Assembly (NCBI GenBank): GCA_018806985.1
Contig: JADANN010000197.1
Span: forward strand, 699,501 to 763,500
Reading direction: 5' to 3'
Length of the DNA stretch: 64,000 nucleotides
Source of the DNA: Angiostrongylus vasorum
Taxonomy: Eukaryota > Nematoda > Chromadorea > Rhabditida > Metastrongylidae
Below are positions 1 through 12,900 of the stretch, in pieces. Within the stretch, counting starts at the first letter, position 1. Every line of letters starts with the position of its first letter. The notes below the pieces were generated by a model. It had not been told where the DNA came from. It made no database searches and was given only the letters and a program-made list of their open reading frames with translations. A program made the position numbers and the translations under genes.

Positions 1-337
1 GATCAGACTATGCTTTTATGGGAATGTGATTAGGTGTTTTACACAGCGATAGCAGAAGTATAGTGTCGAACTCTGTTTTCTTCGTACAAGAATATGATTG
101 AATATCGGTGTGGAGTTCAGTAGGACTAAAATAGGCATCTAGGTTTCCAAGCAACCCTACTTATGTTTTCATACTAAGGAGAAGAAGTAGTTTTAGATAT
201 TCAAGTAATTATGCGTCTCTACCTTTATCTAGTGGCATTTGCAGTGGATTTTCTGTTGTTCTATTGTTCTGTTGTCCTCAGATATTTCCATGTAAATGGT
301 AGAACTTGCGTTAATACATGTGAAGTTTCACTTACAG

Positions 338-629
338 TGGAGCTATGTGTGACAAAGAGCGAACAAAAGCCACAAATAGGCCGGACACTAAAACAGCCCG
401 TAGGGCCCGTGTTCTTCGGAAGATAATGGTGATTATTTGAAATGTGATAATATCACAATTTTCTAGGCGATAAATGCTAATAGATCAAGCGCTTCACAGC
501 TTTTAGCTAGAGGACGAGTGCCTGAAAAAAATGGCTGACGTGCTTCTAGCTGAGAAGAGACGTCTTTGTAGAATACGGGAGCAACTTGCTAATCTTCTAC
601 GTGATTGGGAACAGGCTGGAAGAAGCTGA
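338..629 (+). CDS. 3' end of an unrecognised upstream gene (two exons, partial)
   Basis: I do not recognise this protein. Two candidate exons fit together: 338-428 (acceptor TTACAG, donor ATG|GTGATT) and 507-629 (acceptor TTTTAG, stop TGA at 627-629). The join is in phase and gives a very basic stretch (KTARRARVLRKIM) followed by a strongly helical, charged segment (LEDECLKKMADVLLAEKRR, then REQLANLL) that looks like a short coiled coil ending in DWEQAGRS. The first exon starts mid-codon, so more exons must lie upstream, probably left of the window, although ATG at 345 could be an internal start. A poly(A) signal follows at 795. DDX1 begins about 300 bp downstream on the same strand, which suggests a shared nematode operon. 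The splice sites and continuous helix are seen; the gene status is inferred. Confidence 0.45.
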
Positions 630-794
630 GGCAACATTGATTCGTCTATGAGCAATATTTTAAGTGATTTTCAGGTTCTCACTTATGTAAGTCCTATCTA
701 GGAATATTCTTTCCACTGTGAGCGGTACTGTTTCGTTGTTTCCGTGAAGCTCTATATCACTCTTTTCTTCTTTTCTTAGTCTTCTATACCATGT

Positions 795-800
795 AATAAA
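795..800 (+). terminator. AATAAA poly(A) signal of the upstream gene
   Basis: A perfect AATAAA lies 166 bp after the TGA at 627-629 and 138 bp before the DDX1 start codon. Cleavage would be expected near 810-815, leaving about 115 bp to the acceptor at 931. Confidence 0.5.
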
Positions 801-923
801 AGGTTCTACCCTTCTTGGATAGTTTGTGGTTAGAGTTCTATTAACTACATGCTGTTATCTGTTATTATCGCATCCAGTGAGTATGGTTTTCTTCATTACA
901 TAACTGCCTTAGGTCGAACATGA

Positions 924-931
924 AGTTTCAG
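924..931 (+). promoter_or_regulatory. putative spliced-leader trans-splice acceptor of DDX1
   Basis: The sequence AAGTTTCAG ends at 931, six bases before the DDX1 ATG (938-940). No matching donor is needed upstream in nematodes, where spliced leaders are joined at such TTTCAG sites just before the start codon. The short gap behind the upstream poly(A) signal would fit SL2-type processing of a downstream operon gene. Not provable from DNA alone. Confidence 0.5.
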
Positions 932-937
932 TGAGTG

Positions 938-3900
938 ATGACGGCGTTTGAAGAGCTGGGTGTTATCCCTGAACTCGGTAATGCAGTTTCCGAATTGGGA
1001 TGGGAGTACGTTACTCTCTTTTATTGCTTTTTTTGTGCAGAAGTGTAGATAGCTTACTTCTTTAGAAGAATTATAATCAAGTTGTATATAGCACCCATAA
1101 GGGCGCGTGTGGCTCAGTGGTTGGAGGCGCTACAGCGACACACACGTGGAGTCGATCCCCGCACCCATGGCCCACCAAGCCTTCCATCCCTCCGTGGTCG
1201 ACAAACTGGTACCAGACTTGTCTGGGAGGATAGCAGCACTGGCTCGATACATCAGCAAGCCACCGCGAGTCATTGTAAAGGCCAAATATGCATTCAGTCA
1301 CCTCCAACGACACTTAATGAAGTCGAATGCATGGCGCATCCCTCAGGGATTGATCAACGCCAAGAGCTTTATCCTTGTTTATAGAACCCATGGGGCGTGT
1401 ATGGCGCAGTGGTCGGAGCCCTGCAATACACATGCGGTCGATCCCAGCGCCCCAGGCTCGTCAAGCCTTCCATCCCCACGGGGTCGGCAGATTGTTACCA
1501 GACTTGTCTGGGAGAGTAGCAACACTGGCTCGATACTGGGCCATCGCAAGGCATTGTATAGGTCAGATATCGATTAATTCACCTCTAACAACGCTTAAAG
1601 AAGTGGAATGCGTGACCCTCAGGGACTTGTTAACGCCGGGAGCTTTATTCTTTTTATCGCTTATAGCACGTATAATGCTAACTGTTATAGCTTCTTTCTT
1701 CCTACTAGCCATAAATAAATGTTAAGATTACCAACACCAATCCAATGTGATGCAATTCCGGCGATCCTTGGTGGAGGTGATGTACTCATAGTACGTTATT
1801 ACTTTAAATTTGCAATCTTTCCATTTATGACGCCTCATGTCACCATTGTGAAGTTCAACCATGTAGTTAATTCACTCTAAAACTGAAATGAATTTGAGGC
1901 TGCCGAAACAGGTAGTGGTAAAACCGGAGCGTTTTCATTGCCCGTTGTACAAATCGTCTGGGAGAGGCGCAAAGATGCGGCAAATCCACTATCTGTTGGG
2001 AATACAAGTATGCTAGTATCTTATGTTAGGCGCTTATTTTTGTTCTTTGTAGACCTAATTTCTCCTTTTTTGCGGCCTTGTATGTGCCAGTGACGAGGTC
2101 TGGTTCTCCAGATAGCTTTAGTTTATTCCATCTTTTTAAAATATTTCGTTTTAAAAGTTGAGAGATCTCGAACTTGGTCAGTGTCTTGAAAGTCCCTCTA
2201 TGGGAAAAACAAATCCTGTACCTTAACGTTTTCCGTTCAATTAGAGTATTGTTTTTTAGATCGTAATGATCTAACTTTTACTAACTGTCTCTTCTTTTTT
2301 TCTTCTCATGGCAGGGTACAATGAATCCGAAATACAACCACGAGATTCCTAAGATTTGAATAAAGCTCGGAACCTCAGCCACAGCTCCTATATCCATCAC
2401 CATCCGAGGCCTTTGCTCTGCCTTTTTGCCAGGAAAAAGAACAAAGGAAGTAAATAAAGGTGTAAACATTGCAATTATGGCTGCAGCTTCAGCTTAACTG
2501 GGTTCAGTGTAGTGGTTGCTGATGGCACCGACAGAATGAGAACATGTCTGTGAGAAAGGCAAAGCAAAGACTTCTGTAGGTGTGGTGGGTAACACCTGAG
2601 TCCCTAATAAGCGTGATCGCGGGTTCGAAGCGCACTCGAGATTCCGAGTTCTGCTTATATCTCTGCATCATCTTGGTTGTATTGTTTTTTTGAGTTCTAG
2701 GTTGGCGCCTAAATCTAATGGATCGCGATATGGGGCTTGCATTGTCTCAGGATGGGTTGACATGCGAGAGTCGCGTGCCGAAAGCTTGGTTTGGCTCAAG
2801 ATGCATGGGCGGTGTACATAGTAAAGGTAAAAGAATGTTAGGTCGATATTCTGTTTATTTCGCACTAATACGTACTCTACTTGGAGTGTTGCTTTGAGGA
2901 AAGTACTACTACGAAGTGAAAATTACACGTGACGGCTTATGTCGCATTGGGTGGTCCGCAGCAAGTGCATCACTAGACTTAGGTATATTATTTCTCTTCG
3001 CTAAGGCTAAACTTTCAAGTCTTTGGTTTCCCAGTAATATAAATATTTTTTTGCTTTTGAGGGACGGATTATAAGAGTTTTGGCTTTGGTGGAACTGGTA
3101 TGAAGAGCACGCAGAGGAAGTTTGAGAAATATGGAGAATCCTTCAGTACTGGTGACGTCTTAGGATGTTATCTGGATCTTGATAATGGAAGAATATGGTT
3201 AGTTGAGTAAAATTTTACCTATTACTTATCTGGTGGTGCTCATGAAATTTGTACTTTTGTGTTTGTACTAAAATTTTAGGTGGTCAAAAAAATGGCAAGG
3301 AATTTGAGATTGCCTTCCGATTGGACCCAGAGTTTTCAAGTCCACATTGCGCACTCCATCCAGCTGTACTAGTGCAGAACTCATCCCTGGAGCTTAACTT
3401 TGGTGCCACCCCATTCGCATTTCCACCCAAAGCGGTAAAAGAGTCAAATAAAAGCGTTTTGACTGATATTTTCTCAATTCTAAAGTCACTATACTTAACA
3501 ACATTAATTTCGGGGATTTGTTGCGGTATCCGAGGCACCTGATTCACTTATCAAGTGGCGTGAAGTGGATGTCCAAAGCAACAGAAATGAAGCAACAGGT
3601 GCTCCTGTTTGTATTGTACTCGAACCCACTAAGGAACTGATTGAACAGACTCATGAAAACCTTGTGAAGTTCTCCAAGCATGTGGACATTCCAAAGATTC
3701 GGTACGATTTTGCGTTCATTTTCTACTTCGACAAATATCACTGCACAATATGTGTGTAAAAGTGTGTAGAAAAGAAGAACGATGAAGAGTTGTGCTTGAC
3801 TTTACAATATTGCGAAATCACTAGGATTGAGAATATTTCAGATGTGTCTCCTTGGCTGCTGGTGCTAATATGGCACAAATTCTGTCTGAGCTGAATAAAG

Positions 3901-6900
3901 GTGTTGACATAGTAACAGGTGGTGTTGGCCGTGTGCTGGACATGGTTGAAACGAATAAATTATCCATGAGTGAACTCAATTTCATTGTTATTGATGAAGC
4001 AGTGAGTGCTAAAAGATATTGGGTATGAGCAGTTCATCTTCAACGTCTTTTTAAGACTACGATTTGTTCATAGATTCCAAAATCCAAATAATACTATAAA
4101 ATCATGTAACTTCTAAAGTATCGGCCAATTGCTACCAGACATGCTTGGCAGGGTAACAGCATTGGCTCGAAACATCGGCAGGCAACCGCGAGTCATTAGA
4201 TGAAACAGATATACATTCAATCACCTCTAATAATGTTTAGTAAAGTCGAATGCACAGTGCGTTCCTCAGGCATCCATCAACGTCAAGAGCTTCGTCTTTT
4301 ATGTTTCTATTCACAAATCGTAGGGCTTTTAGCATGGTTAATTTGAACAATTAAGTGGGACACATCCTGCTTCAAATAGCTTACGGGCCTCAGCTGATAA
4401 TCTTCCGCACACCTTAACGTAATCTCTGAAGTTATAGTAGGTATTGTATGTGCTGTAATTCTTAGTTAAACTGTCATAAACTTTAAGTTGGACCACCGTA
4501 CTACAGAATGGGTTTCTGTGAAGTGTCAAGATACAAGTTCGTTGTGGCTTTCGTTTAAGGATGTAGAATAAGCTGTCCAGAATTGTTTCTTTAGCTTGCT
4601 TTTGTTCAGTATTTCCAATTTTTCAGGATCAAATCCTTTCATCATTCACATCGCAACTAGAGCGACTGTTTAAACGAGTTCCAACCGTGGCGTCGAATGG
4701 CATGCGTGTCCAAGTTATTGCTTGTTCGGCCACGTTACACAACCAAAAGATTACTCAGTTTGCGGTGAAGAAAACATTGTTTGGTTATTCTCAGTAGTTT
4801 TAGTAAAAGCCTCAAAACACGGTATGCAGGACAAATATATGAATTTCCCGCAGTGGATTGATTTAAAAGGAATGGACAGCGTGGCGGAGACAGTACATCA
4901 CGTTGTTTGTATGGTGGATGCTGTTGGGGATAAACAGTGGATTCGTATCATGCACGGGAAGAACTCCTTACAAGTAGATTCTAAACTTCTAGTTTGTCTC
5001 ACTGCCCAAGAGCATTCTTCGTTCTATTGCTGTAATGTGCCTAATGCATTCGTGCCTCCTTTCCTTGTCTTGTGTCTAATAATTTCTCAGATTCTAATGA
5101 AATTAGTATTTCAGCACGACTATGTCCACGAGCGTGACAACATTCGTTTTAATACTACAGAGAAAAATACAATATCATTAGGAACGAAAATTCTCAAGGG
5201 ATGTTACGTGCTTAAGGTATGAGATGCGTTGACTTCTAAAGCGCATATGGAGTTTCTCTGCCTACAGTTTCCTACGAAACATGTAAGTAAAGTCATTAGT
5301 GAAGTCTTTTTAGGACTTAGTGGTTGCATCGTAATCCGATCTTTCTACAACTGTACTCTTGGATACCTCCTAACAGTTTGTCCCCCTCATCGTGGGTGGG
5401 AGGTGTTCCTGAGTGTCGGGTTGCCGTGTAAAGCGGGGGGATTCATCCCCTCTGGCAGAGTCTCCCAAGCTGAAAGGGAGTCCGGCGTTTCCATCAAGAA
5501 GCCCAGCTAAGAGTAAAATAGTACCAGGATCCACCACCGTCCTGATATGAAACTAATCGCATGGTGGCTAATCTCCCTCTTATCCACAAGGGCGGCAACT
5601 GCCTGTGGTGATGACGACCTGGGGCAGACTGTGGCCTTGCTGATCTCAGAACTCCCAGGAACCACAATGGCTAAACCAGCAAAACTCCGAAAAATGGAGA
5701 AGGTGCTGAGGAACGCACAATTGGTGAGGACGGGCCGTCCGAGTATTAAAGTATCCTTGGATTTAAATCGATGAACGCTAGGTAGACAGGCTACGTTAGA
5801 CTACCCTTCCAGGCTCTGAAGAAGGCGATACTGCCGAAACGTCAGCTACCGTTGTGTTGTATGTGTTATATTTGTAAGGAAGTAAAGGTGTGCTAAATAA
5901 CAACCTCGCGATTGCTGTAAGAAAGAGAACAACAAATTTATAATCCAGTGCCGAGGTTAACAGAAAGTCGATCTTGGGAACTGCTAGGTAGATAGTGTAC
6001 TGAGTGCGAGAAGTATTCTGTTGATCATTCAACAACGTAGTTCAGGCTATCGAAGCGTTGAAAATGGAGCAGTGTATAATATTCTGTCGAACAAAACAAC
6101 AATGTGACCAAATGGAAACGTATCTGCGGAAGAACAGTACGTTGCTTATGTTTTCTGAGTGTTTTGTATTAAACTGCACATATCTTATTTATCTATTGAT
6201 ATTCCTATCATCTACAAATTATTTAATGTAAATGTAGATTATCGTGCTGCCTGTCTCCATGGAGATCGATCTCCAAAAGAACGATCACAAGCTCTCGCAG
6301 ATTTCAAGGTCTTTGGTCTTTTTTTCAATTTTTTTTTCATGCTTCCTGTTTTCTTCACCATGCTTTGGAGTTATTAGATTCAAATACCTCCGACTTAATG
6401 TATCCACTTCACCTGCATCACTTGTCGTCCCGTTGATCGTCGAGTGACTAAGGGTAGCGCCAAGAAACATTCCATTTCTCCCTGTCGCTTCCAGTAGTAG
6501 TCCAGTGGGTTCTGCTCACTTTAAGAACTCGTAGAAAATCGTCTATTTCTTCCCGGGTTTTCGTGAAAGACTCCGACCATCGGGTGGGTGATCTTCCTAC
6601 CGTGCGTTTGACATCACCAGGAACCCAATAGCTAAAGGCTGTTGTAGATCGGTTGTCGTTCAGACGCATTACGTGTCCGGCTCACCTTATCTTCGACAGG
6701 CGTCTTTGATTTCTTTTCGTTGATGTGGGTCGGATCTTTGGATCCTCTTATTCAGTTGCGTCTTATTTTATACATAAATGTTTTTATCTTATTACATATT
6801 TTGTATATAAGATATTTCGTCTATATCTTATACAAAATACTCTTAGCATCAACGTGTCACGTGGATATCGTGTAGGTCACCGTTCTTGAACAATAACACA

Positions 6901-9900
6901 GTCTTGCTGGTCTTCCACTGAGTAGGAACTTTGCATTCAGACAGATAACGTGTGAAGAGCCGAGCCAGTGTGTTTACGAGGACTGGGGGAATGTTCTTCA
7001 GGTGTTCTGGTCTTATCCTGTCCGGACCTGGTGCTGTTCGATTTTTCGCCGACGAAGTGGTATGTCGGATTTCGGAAGGGAGAATAGGTGGTACGACATA
7101 TCCATCCTACTTTACTTCACATTAGGGCAGGACGATGTGGCTACTGAAGAGGTCTGAGTAGTATTCGTGAATGATTTTCTCCACTGCTTTTCTGGACGCT
7201 GTAACTGTTCCGTCTGGGCGTGGGAGTGCAATCGTCTTGGTCTTATAATTGGCGATGTTTCGGTGGGCTTTGCAAATGCTTTTTCCAGCCTCTGCAGCTT
7301 CGACCATTACTGCTGCTCTTCTCTAAGATTTTCTTTCATCGCCTGTCTGCATTGTTTTGCTAGTTCGGACGTTACTTTGCGGTTGCCTGCATCTGGTGCG
7401 AATCTACGCTGGTGTATCAACTCGAGTGCTTCTGGGTACAAATGTCTCTTTGTGGTTTTTGAACTCTTAGCTTTCATAGTGCTAACGTGAAGATGTTGAA
7501 TGAGCCAGTCATATTCCTCGTCGATGTTATCGGGAGCAGTACCTTAACAACAGCCGACTAATGAGCTGAAGAAATCCCAGTTTGTCTTGGTTTCGGACTT
7601 CGTTTTTTGAATTTGGCGGCCTTTTTTGCTTTCCACGAGAAATGAAATTTTGCACGCAGGAGGCGATGGTTTGATCTCATGTAGAATTTTGCGAGAACAA
7701 CGACATCGCTTGGGCAAATCCTTCGATATACCATAATGTTGTCTACTTCGTCATGGTGCTCTCCACTTGAAAACTCCAACATCCATCGGAGTTCTGAAAT
7801 TGAGAGTTAGCATTTATGGTCTTGATCGTCATAATAAACTCATCCGCTCACCCTGCTCGTTCCATTCTTAGCCGTGTGTCTTAACGTCGCGTTCTTCAGA
7901 CGAGGCCTGAGGCCAGTCTTAGCGCTAAAGTCTCCATTAGTGGTCTTAAAAAACATATGGTCTTCGCTATAGAAATTAGCCAAGTCCATGCAGAGCGCTT
8001 CGACTTCGTGTACGTCTTGGCTTAATGTTGGTGCGTGGACGACGAATATCGTCCCGTCCGAGTGAACGACCGATCCGGCTTGTTAGTTGTTCGAATGAAT
8101 CGATCGACCTTCATGGCCAAACTCGTGTTGATGAGAACGCCAACGGCGCACGGCGTTGAGTGGGTGGCATCCTCTCGTTTCAGCCAGGCCTATGACATCG
8201 TACGTAATTTTTCGGGCAAATATGAAGAGGTCCCTGTATGCAGGGCTCAAATGCAAGTGAACGTGCGTCATAGGTGCAGACCCATTGCCTTCTTCCGTCC
8301 AGATTTAAATAGCCTATCATGGCTCTGAGATTTTTATCAAGCTCTCCATACTTGTTGAGTTTTGATACACACTTATAACTTACTGAGCTCTGAACATGAA
8401 TGCTGGATATGTTCACGGTTCGCTTGACAGTCTCTCCCAAAATAGAGGAGAAGCTTATTGCAACTCCAAACCACCTTGCAGTCACTTGGTGACAGGGTTT
8501 TGGCCGAATTGACTGGTAGAACACAATTTGCATAAACCAGAATACGCCGACGCTGCCATGCATTTACTTTTTTACCTCATCACATAGGATATGTGCGAAA
8601 TCGGCGGGGCAGAAACGGGAACACCATATCATGGATCCATGAGAAGCAAAAGATTCCTTTTTGCTCTACGCTTCTTTCTCTATCCCACTTTGGAACGCGC
8701 AATGTAGTCTCGTTACTAGTCTCCTGTTTACTCTATGAGGGAGATTTGTGGTTGGTTGCTCAAGAAGTGGTTAACTGAAAATTCTTAGGTCCATGTGAAC
8801 CTGCAGAAATGTCGAATCTAAAAAATATCTATCTTTTCCGGCGTTTATCGATCTCTGTTTGATGCGCCATACATTTAACTTCTTTAAGCATCGTTTAGAT
8901 AGTTGAATTCACATTGGTTCATATAATGACTTCCGGCGGCCTAACGAACGATCATTCAGTGTGTTTATCTTCCAACATAACTCTGGTTTCATTTTGCCAA
9001 TCCCGGTGAGACGTAGAGCTTGGTTGCCCAGAGGCATTGGGTCGAACTGGCGGCCTTTTGTGCTTCTATAAGGGAAAATCGAGCAATAGCACAGAATGCT
9101 TGAATTTCGTAGCTGTCGATGTTTGAAATTTTTAGAACTTGTAAATCGTCAATTCAATTTTAAACGTTCTTTTAAAATCTAGGAAAAGAAGATTCCCTTC
9201 CTGGTCTGCACAGACGTCGCCGCTCGTGGTATTGACATTACTGGAGTTCCGTTTTGTAAGTATCATTTCAACATTTTACTGTTATAGTAGACATTATTGC
9301 AAGAATGTTCTGAGGGAATTTTTCGCAATATGCCATTCATTAATAATCTACTGACCTATTGTTGTCGGAACTGGATTTTCAGTATTCCCACTACTGCGAT
9401 CTACTCTTTCAGTGTTTGAAAAAAACTGCGGAATAGAATTGGAGTGTGTTTGCCTATGATGTACGGATGCAGACTTTTAAATCATAAAGTCATATGCTGG
9501 TTTTTGATAACTGCTGATAATTTTTTTCGCCATCGTAGTTGAGAAGCTGAGAGTTTGGAAGTAGTACAGAAGAGGCTTGCCGCGTTGCCGTAGTTGTATG
9601 ATTGTTTTTTTCCAAATATTTCTTTAAATTTAAACCTATTTTAAGTTCGAGTTCATGAGAAATTGTGGCGAAATTTTTTTTGTTTATTAACGCAAGTATG
9701 CCACCCTCAAATAATAGCACAATCTTGACTTCCATCGCTTCGATATTCCAAACACGAGCGTCGATACAGAAGGAAAGTCTGTAGGCTCTAGAAAATAGGT
9801 ATTTACTGGGTAGTATGAGGAAAATTTGCATCTATTAAGCAAAAAATCTGCAGGAGCTGAGAAGTAATTGCTTGTAGTTGGATCCGTATTTGTGAAATAT

Positions 9901-12900
9901 GCATATTTACTTAGCAGATAAATGACCATACCTACTGATAACAGAGCACACATGGATACCCAGAGTGGACGGTGCGCATTGACTGCGGTGCATATTCTTT
10001 TCAACCATTGGTTTTTTCTGCAAAGATTTTGCAGAGCTTTGGAATACTTCTTGTATTCTATCGATGACTTGTGCAACGCAGGTGTTGTGCTAGACGTGAA
10101 TCAATGAGAAGCTATCCTTTACACCTAATAATTAGGAGAATTTTCTCGGGTGAACTTTTGCTGCGCAGTTCAGACCAGACAGAGGAACCTGCTATACATG
10201 TCGGTTTTGGAGCTAAAATACCTCGACATTTGAGCTATTAACCTGTTTTGAAGATTCGTAGAGATTTCATTTGTTTATGTTGCTAGTTAATATTTGTGGG
10301 CCTTTTTAGTGATAAATGTTACGTTACCTGATGAAGCTGCACAATATGTACATCGTATTGGACGTGTTGGTAGAGCAGAAAGGTATGTGTTGATTGTTGT
10401 GGAATTAGCTGTTTAAATTCTATGTATTTTATTACCATCAAATGTGTTCATAGGCCGTGTTGCTCGCACACAGATGTGTTCAAAAGAAGGACCTTCTTAT
10501 TTTTTTTTCATAGAAAGTTCGAACGTAATGTTGCTGGTATACATTATTTGCATACTTGTGGTATACTTTGTCATGTGACGAGAGGAGTCGACGACTTTGA
10601 ACGCTTGAGCGGGGCATAAGTGAGCATCTATAGAGACCACTTGCAATATGGGGGGACATGTTTTTTGTACACTCTAGTCAGTTAAATTGAGTTGGAAAAG
10701 GATTATGGATAACGGAGTGTCCTCAAGCAGCATATGCAAAATAGATTGACTCCATAGAGGTCATGAGGGGACGAGATGAGTTGGAATTGTGCTTGACTGT
10801 GAATGGATAGTGAAGATGTGCCTTCCATATACCCGTTTATTAAGTGCGTAAATACTCTGCTAATGTCCACTATTTCTATTAATATGGGAAATAATGGGCG
10901 CGTGTGGGGCAGTGGTTGGAAGCGCCACTGCGACACACGTGGAATCGATCCCCGAGCCCATGGCTCACCGAGCCTTCCATCCCTGCGGGGTCGGCAAATT
11001 GGGACCAGACTTGTCTGCAAGGAAAGCAGCACTGGCTCGATACATCGGTAGGCCACCGCGAGTCATTGTAAAGGCCAGATATGTATTCAGTAACCTCCAA
11101 CGATACTTAATGAAGTCGAATGCACGGCACATCCCTCAGGGATTGATCAACGTCGAGAGCTTTATCCTTTTTTTATGGAAAGTAATAATGTTGTGTGCTT
11201 TTTTTCTTCTTTACTAACTTGTCCATTATTTTTTGTTTTTCCTCTTCTGATAACAATAACATGAAGCATTTCATGATTATTTGTTTTAGAATGGGTCTTT
11301 CAATCTCACTGGTTTCAACTCATGAAGAAAAAGTGTGGTACCATTCATGCCGAAATCCAGATTGCCGAAACACGAACGATGTTTCACAGGGTGGATGCAC
11401 TCTTTGGTACAATGAGCGGAAGGTTTGACACAAGCACTATGTTTATGATAACCTCCTAATTTGATTATTTTAGAAGTTTTCTTTGTCAACAGAATGTTTT
11501 GCCAACTTAAAGAGAACAGAGCTTGTGTATGTCAGACGTTACAATTATTTCCATGACAATTTTGCAACAAAACATAATATACATATGAATCTACGTAGTA
11601 AGCTTACATTGGTGTTTGTTTTAGCTACTGGCAGATATTGAGGAACATCTTGGGCAAACGATATCAATAGTCGATTCTGCGTTCGAGATCCCTGTCGACG
11701 AATTTGACGGAAAAATTGTTTATGGATCGAAGCGAATGAATGGTAAGTATCCATGTTTGCTAAGTTGAAACAAAAGTGTTCGTTAATTCTCGCATTGATT
11801 TCTTTTTCTTTCCCTTCCAAATTGATTCTTAACTTGTTGGTGCTTATCCTAGAGCATTAGCAAACAAGTGGGCTTCAAGGATATATCCTTTGCACCAGTA
11901 AAGTGTTGAAGAAACATCATCAGGAACATAAGCGCAGAACTCCTGCAGTGTAGTACCAGCAAATAGGCGATCTAATTCTTGTTGAAGTGCTGCGACAAGG
12001 GCGAAACTAGCTGCGAATATCGTTTCCATGTGAAGTTTAAGTCACATTTATCGAAGAGCTATGCTAGAATGGAATACACGTGATTTGGAAAAGGTACTTC
12101 GCGTCGCTCATATTGCCGTCGTTCGGAACCCCAACTCCCGTTATTAGCCTATCTGCACTTTCAACTATCACAACCAGTGTGAGTCGGCATCTATGAATCT
12201 CTTCTACTTCAGCTGCATTGACAGGACTTTCTGCGAAAGGTGTAGAAACAGGAGCTGGGTTCACCACGGGAAGAACCCTCTATATTCATTTTGGCTTCCG
12301 AGCAGGAAATATTCACACTCTTTGCCGAAACTTGGTCGACAAAGTTGCAAACCGATGCTGTCCATCTTACAGGAATGCGGTTTTGGGAGTCGTTGTAGTG
12401 GAACCAAATAGTGAGCTCCTGTATCATTAGACCAACGAATAAAACACGCTGTATTGGTGATCCTTTTGCAAAATCATCTACCATCTATAAGACATTCATA
12501 TATATCCGACCCTTATGCACACTACCACTTCAGCGTACCGCTTTGCGTGACAGCAACACCGCAATCTTGCCATTCCTGTGACTGCAAGGCCACTAAAAAG
12601 ACTTAGAATCCGGTTTAATCCCTGCATGAGAAAGTAATACAAGCATCTGACGCTCCACTTTTGTTTGTTTTGAAGCGACAATTAGTAGTAGTATTTCGTA
12701 AAGTAGGAGCGCCTGTAGCGCAGTGGTTAGAGGCGCCCTGCAATGCAACTTGGTTTGATCCCGCGCCACATGCTCACCAAGCCTTCCATCTTGCCGGGCT
12801 GGACAAATTGCTATGAGATCTGTTTAGGAGGATAGCAGCAGTGACTCGATACATCGTTAGGCCGCCACGAGTTATTTTTATATGCCAGATATGTGTTTAA

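Noticed and set aside
1107..1577. 156-codon plus-strand ORF
   Set aside because: It spans two SINE copies; the same peptide pattern recurs at every SINE in either direction.
2600..2650. Possible tRNA gene because of GGGTTCGAAGC
   Set aside because: No matching A box or cloverleaf; the sequence is part of repeat family E.
3284..3547. Minus-strand ORF opposite DDX1 exon 7
   Set aside because: Antisense shadow of a conserved coding exon.
12218..12430. Plus-strand ORF in DDX1 intron 18 as an extra DDX1 exon
   Set aside because: Exons 18 and 19 already join in phase with the conserved C-terminus, and the peptide has no DDX1 similarity.
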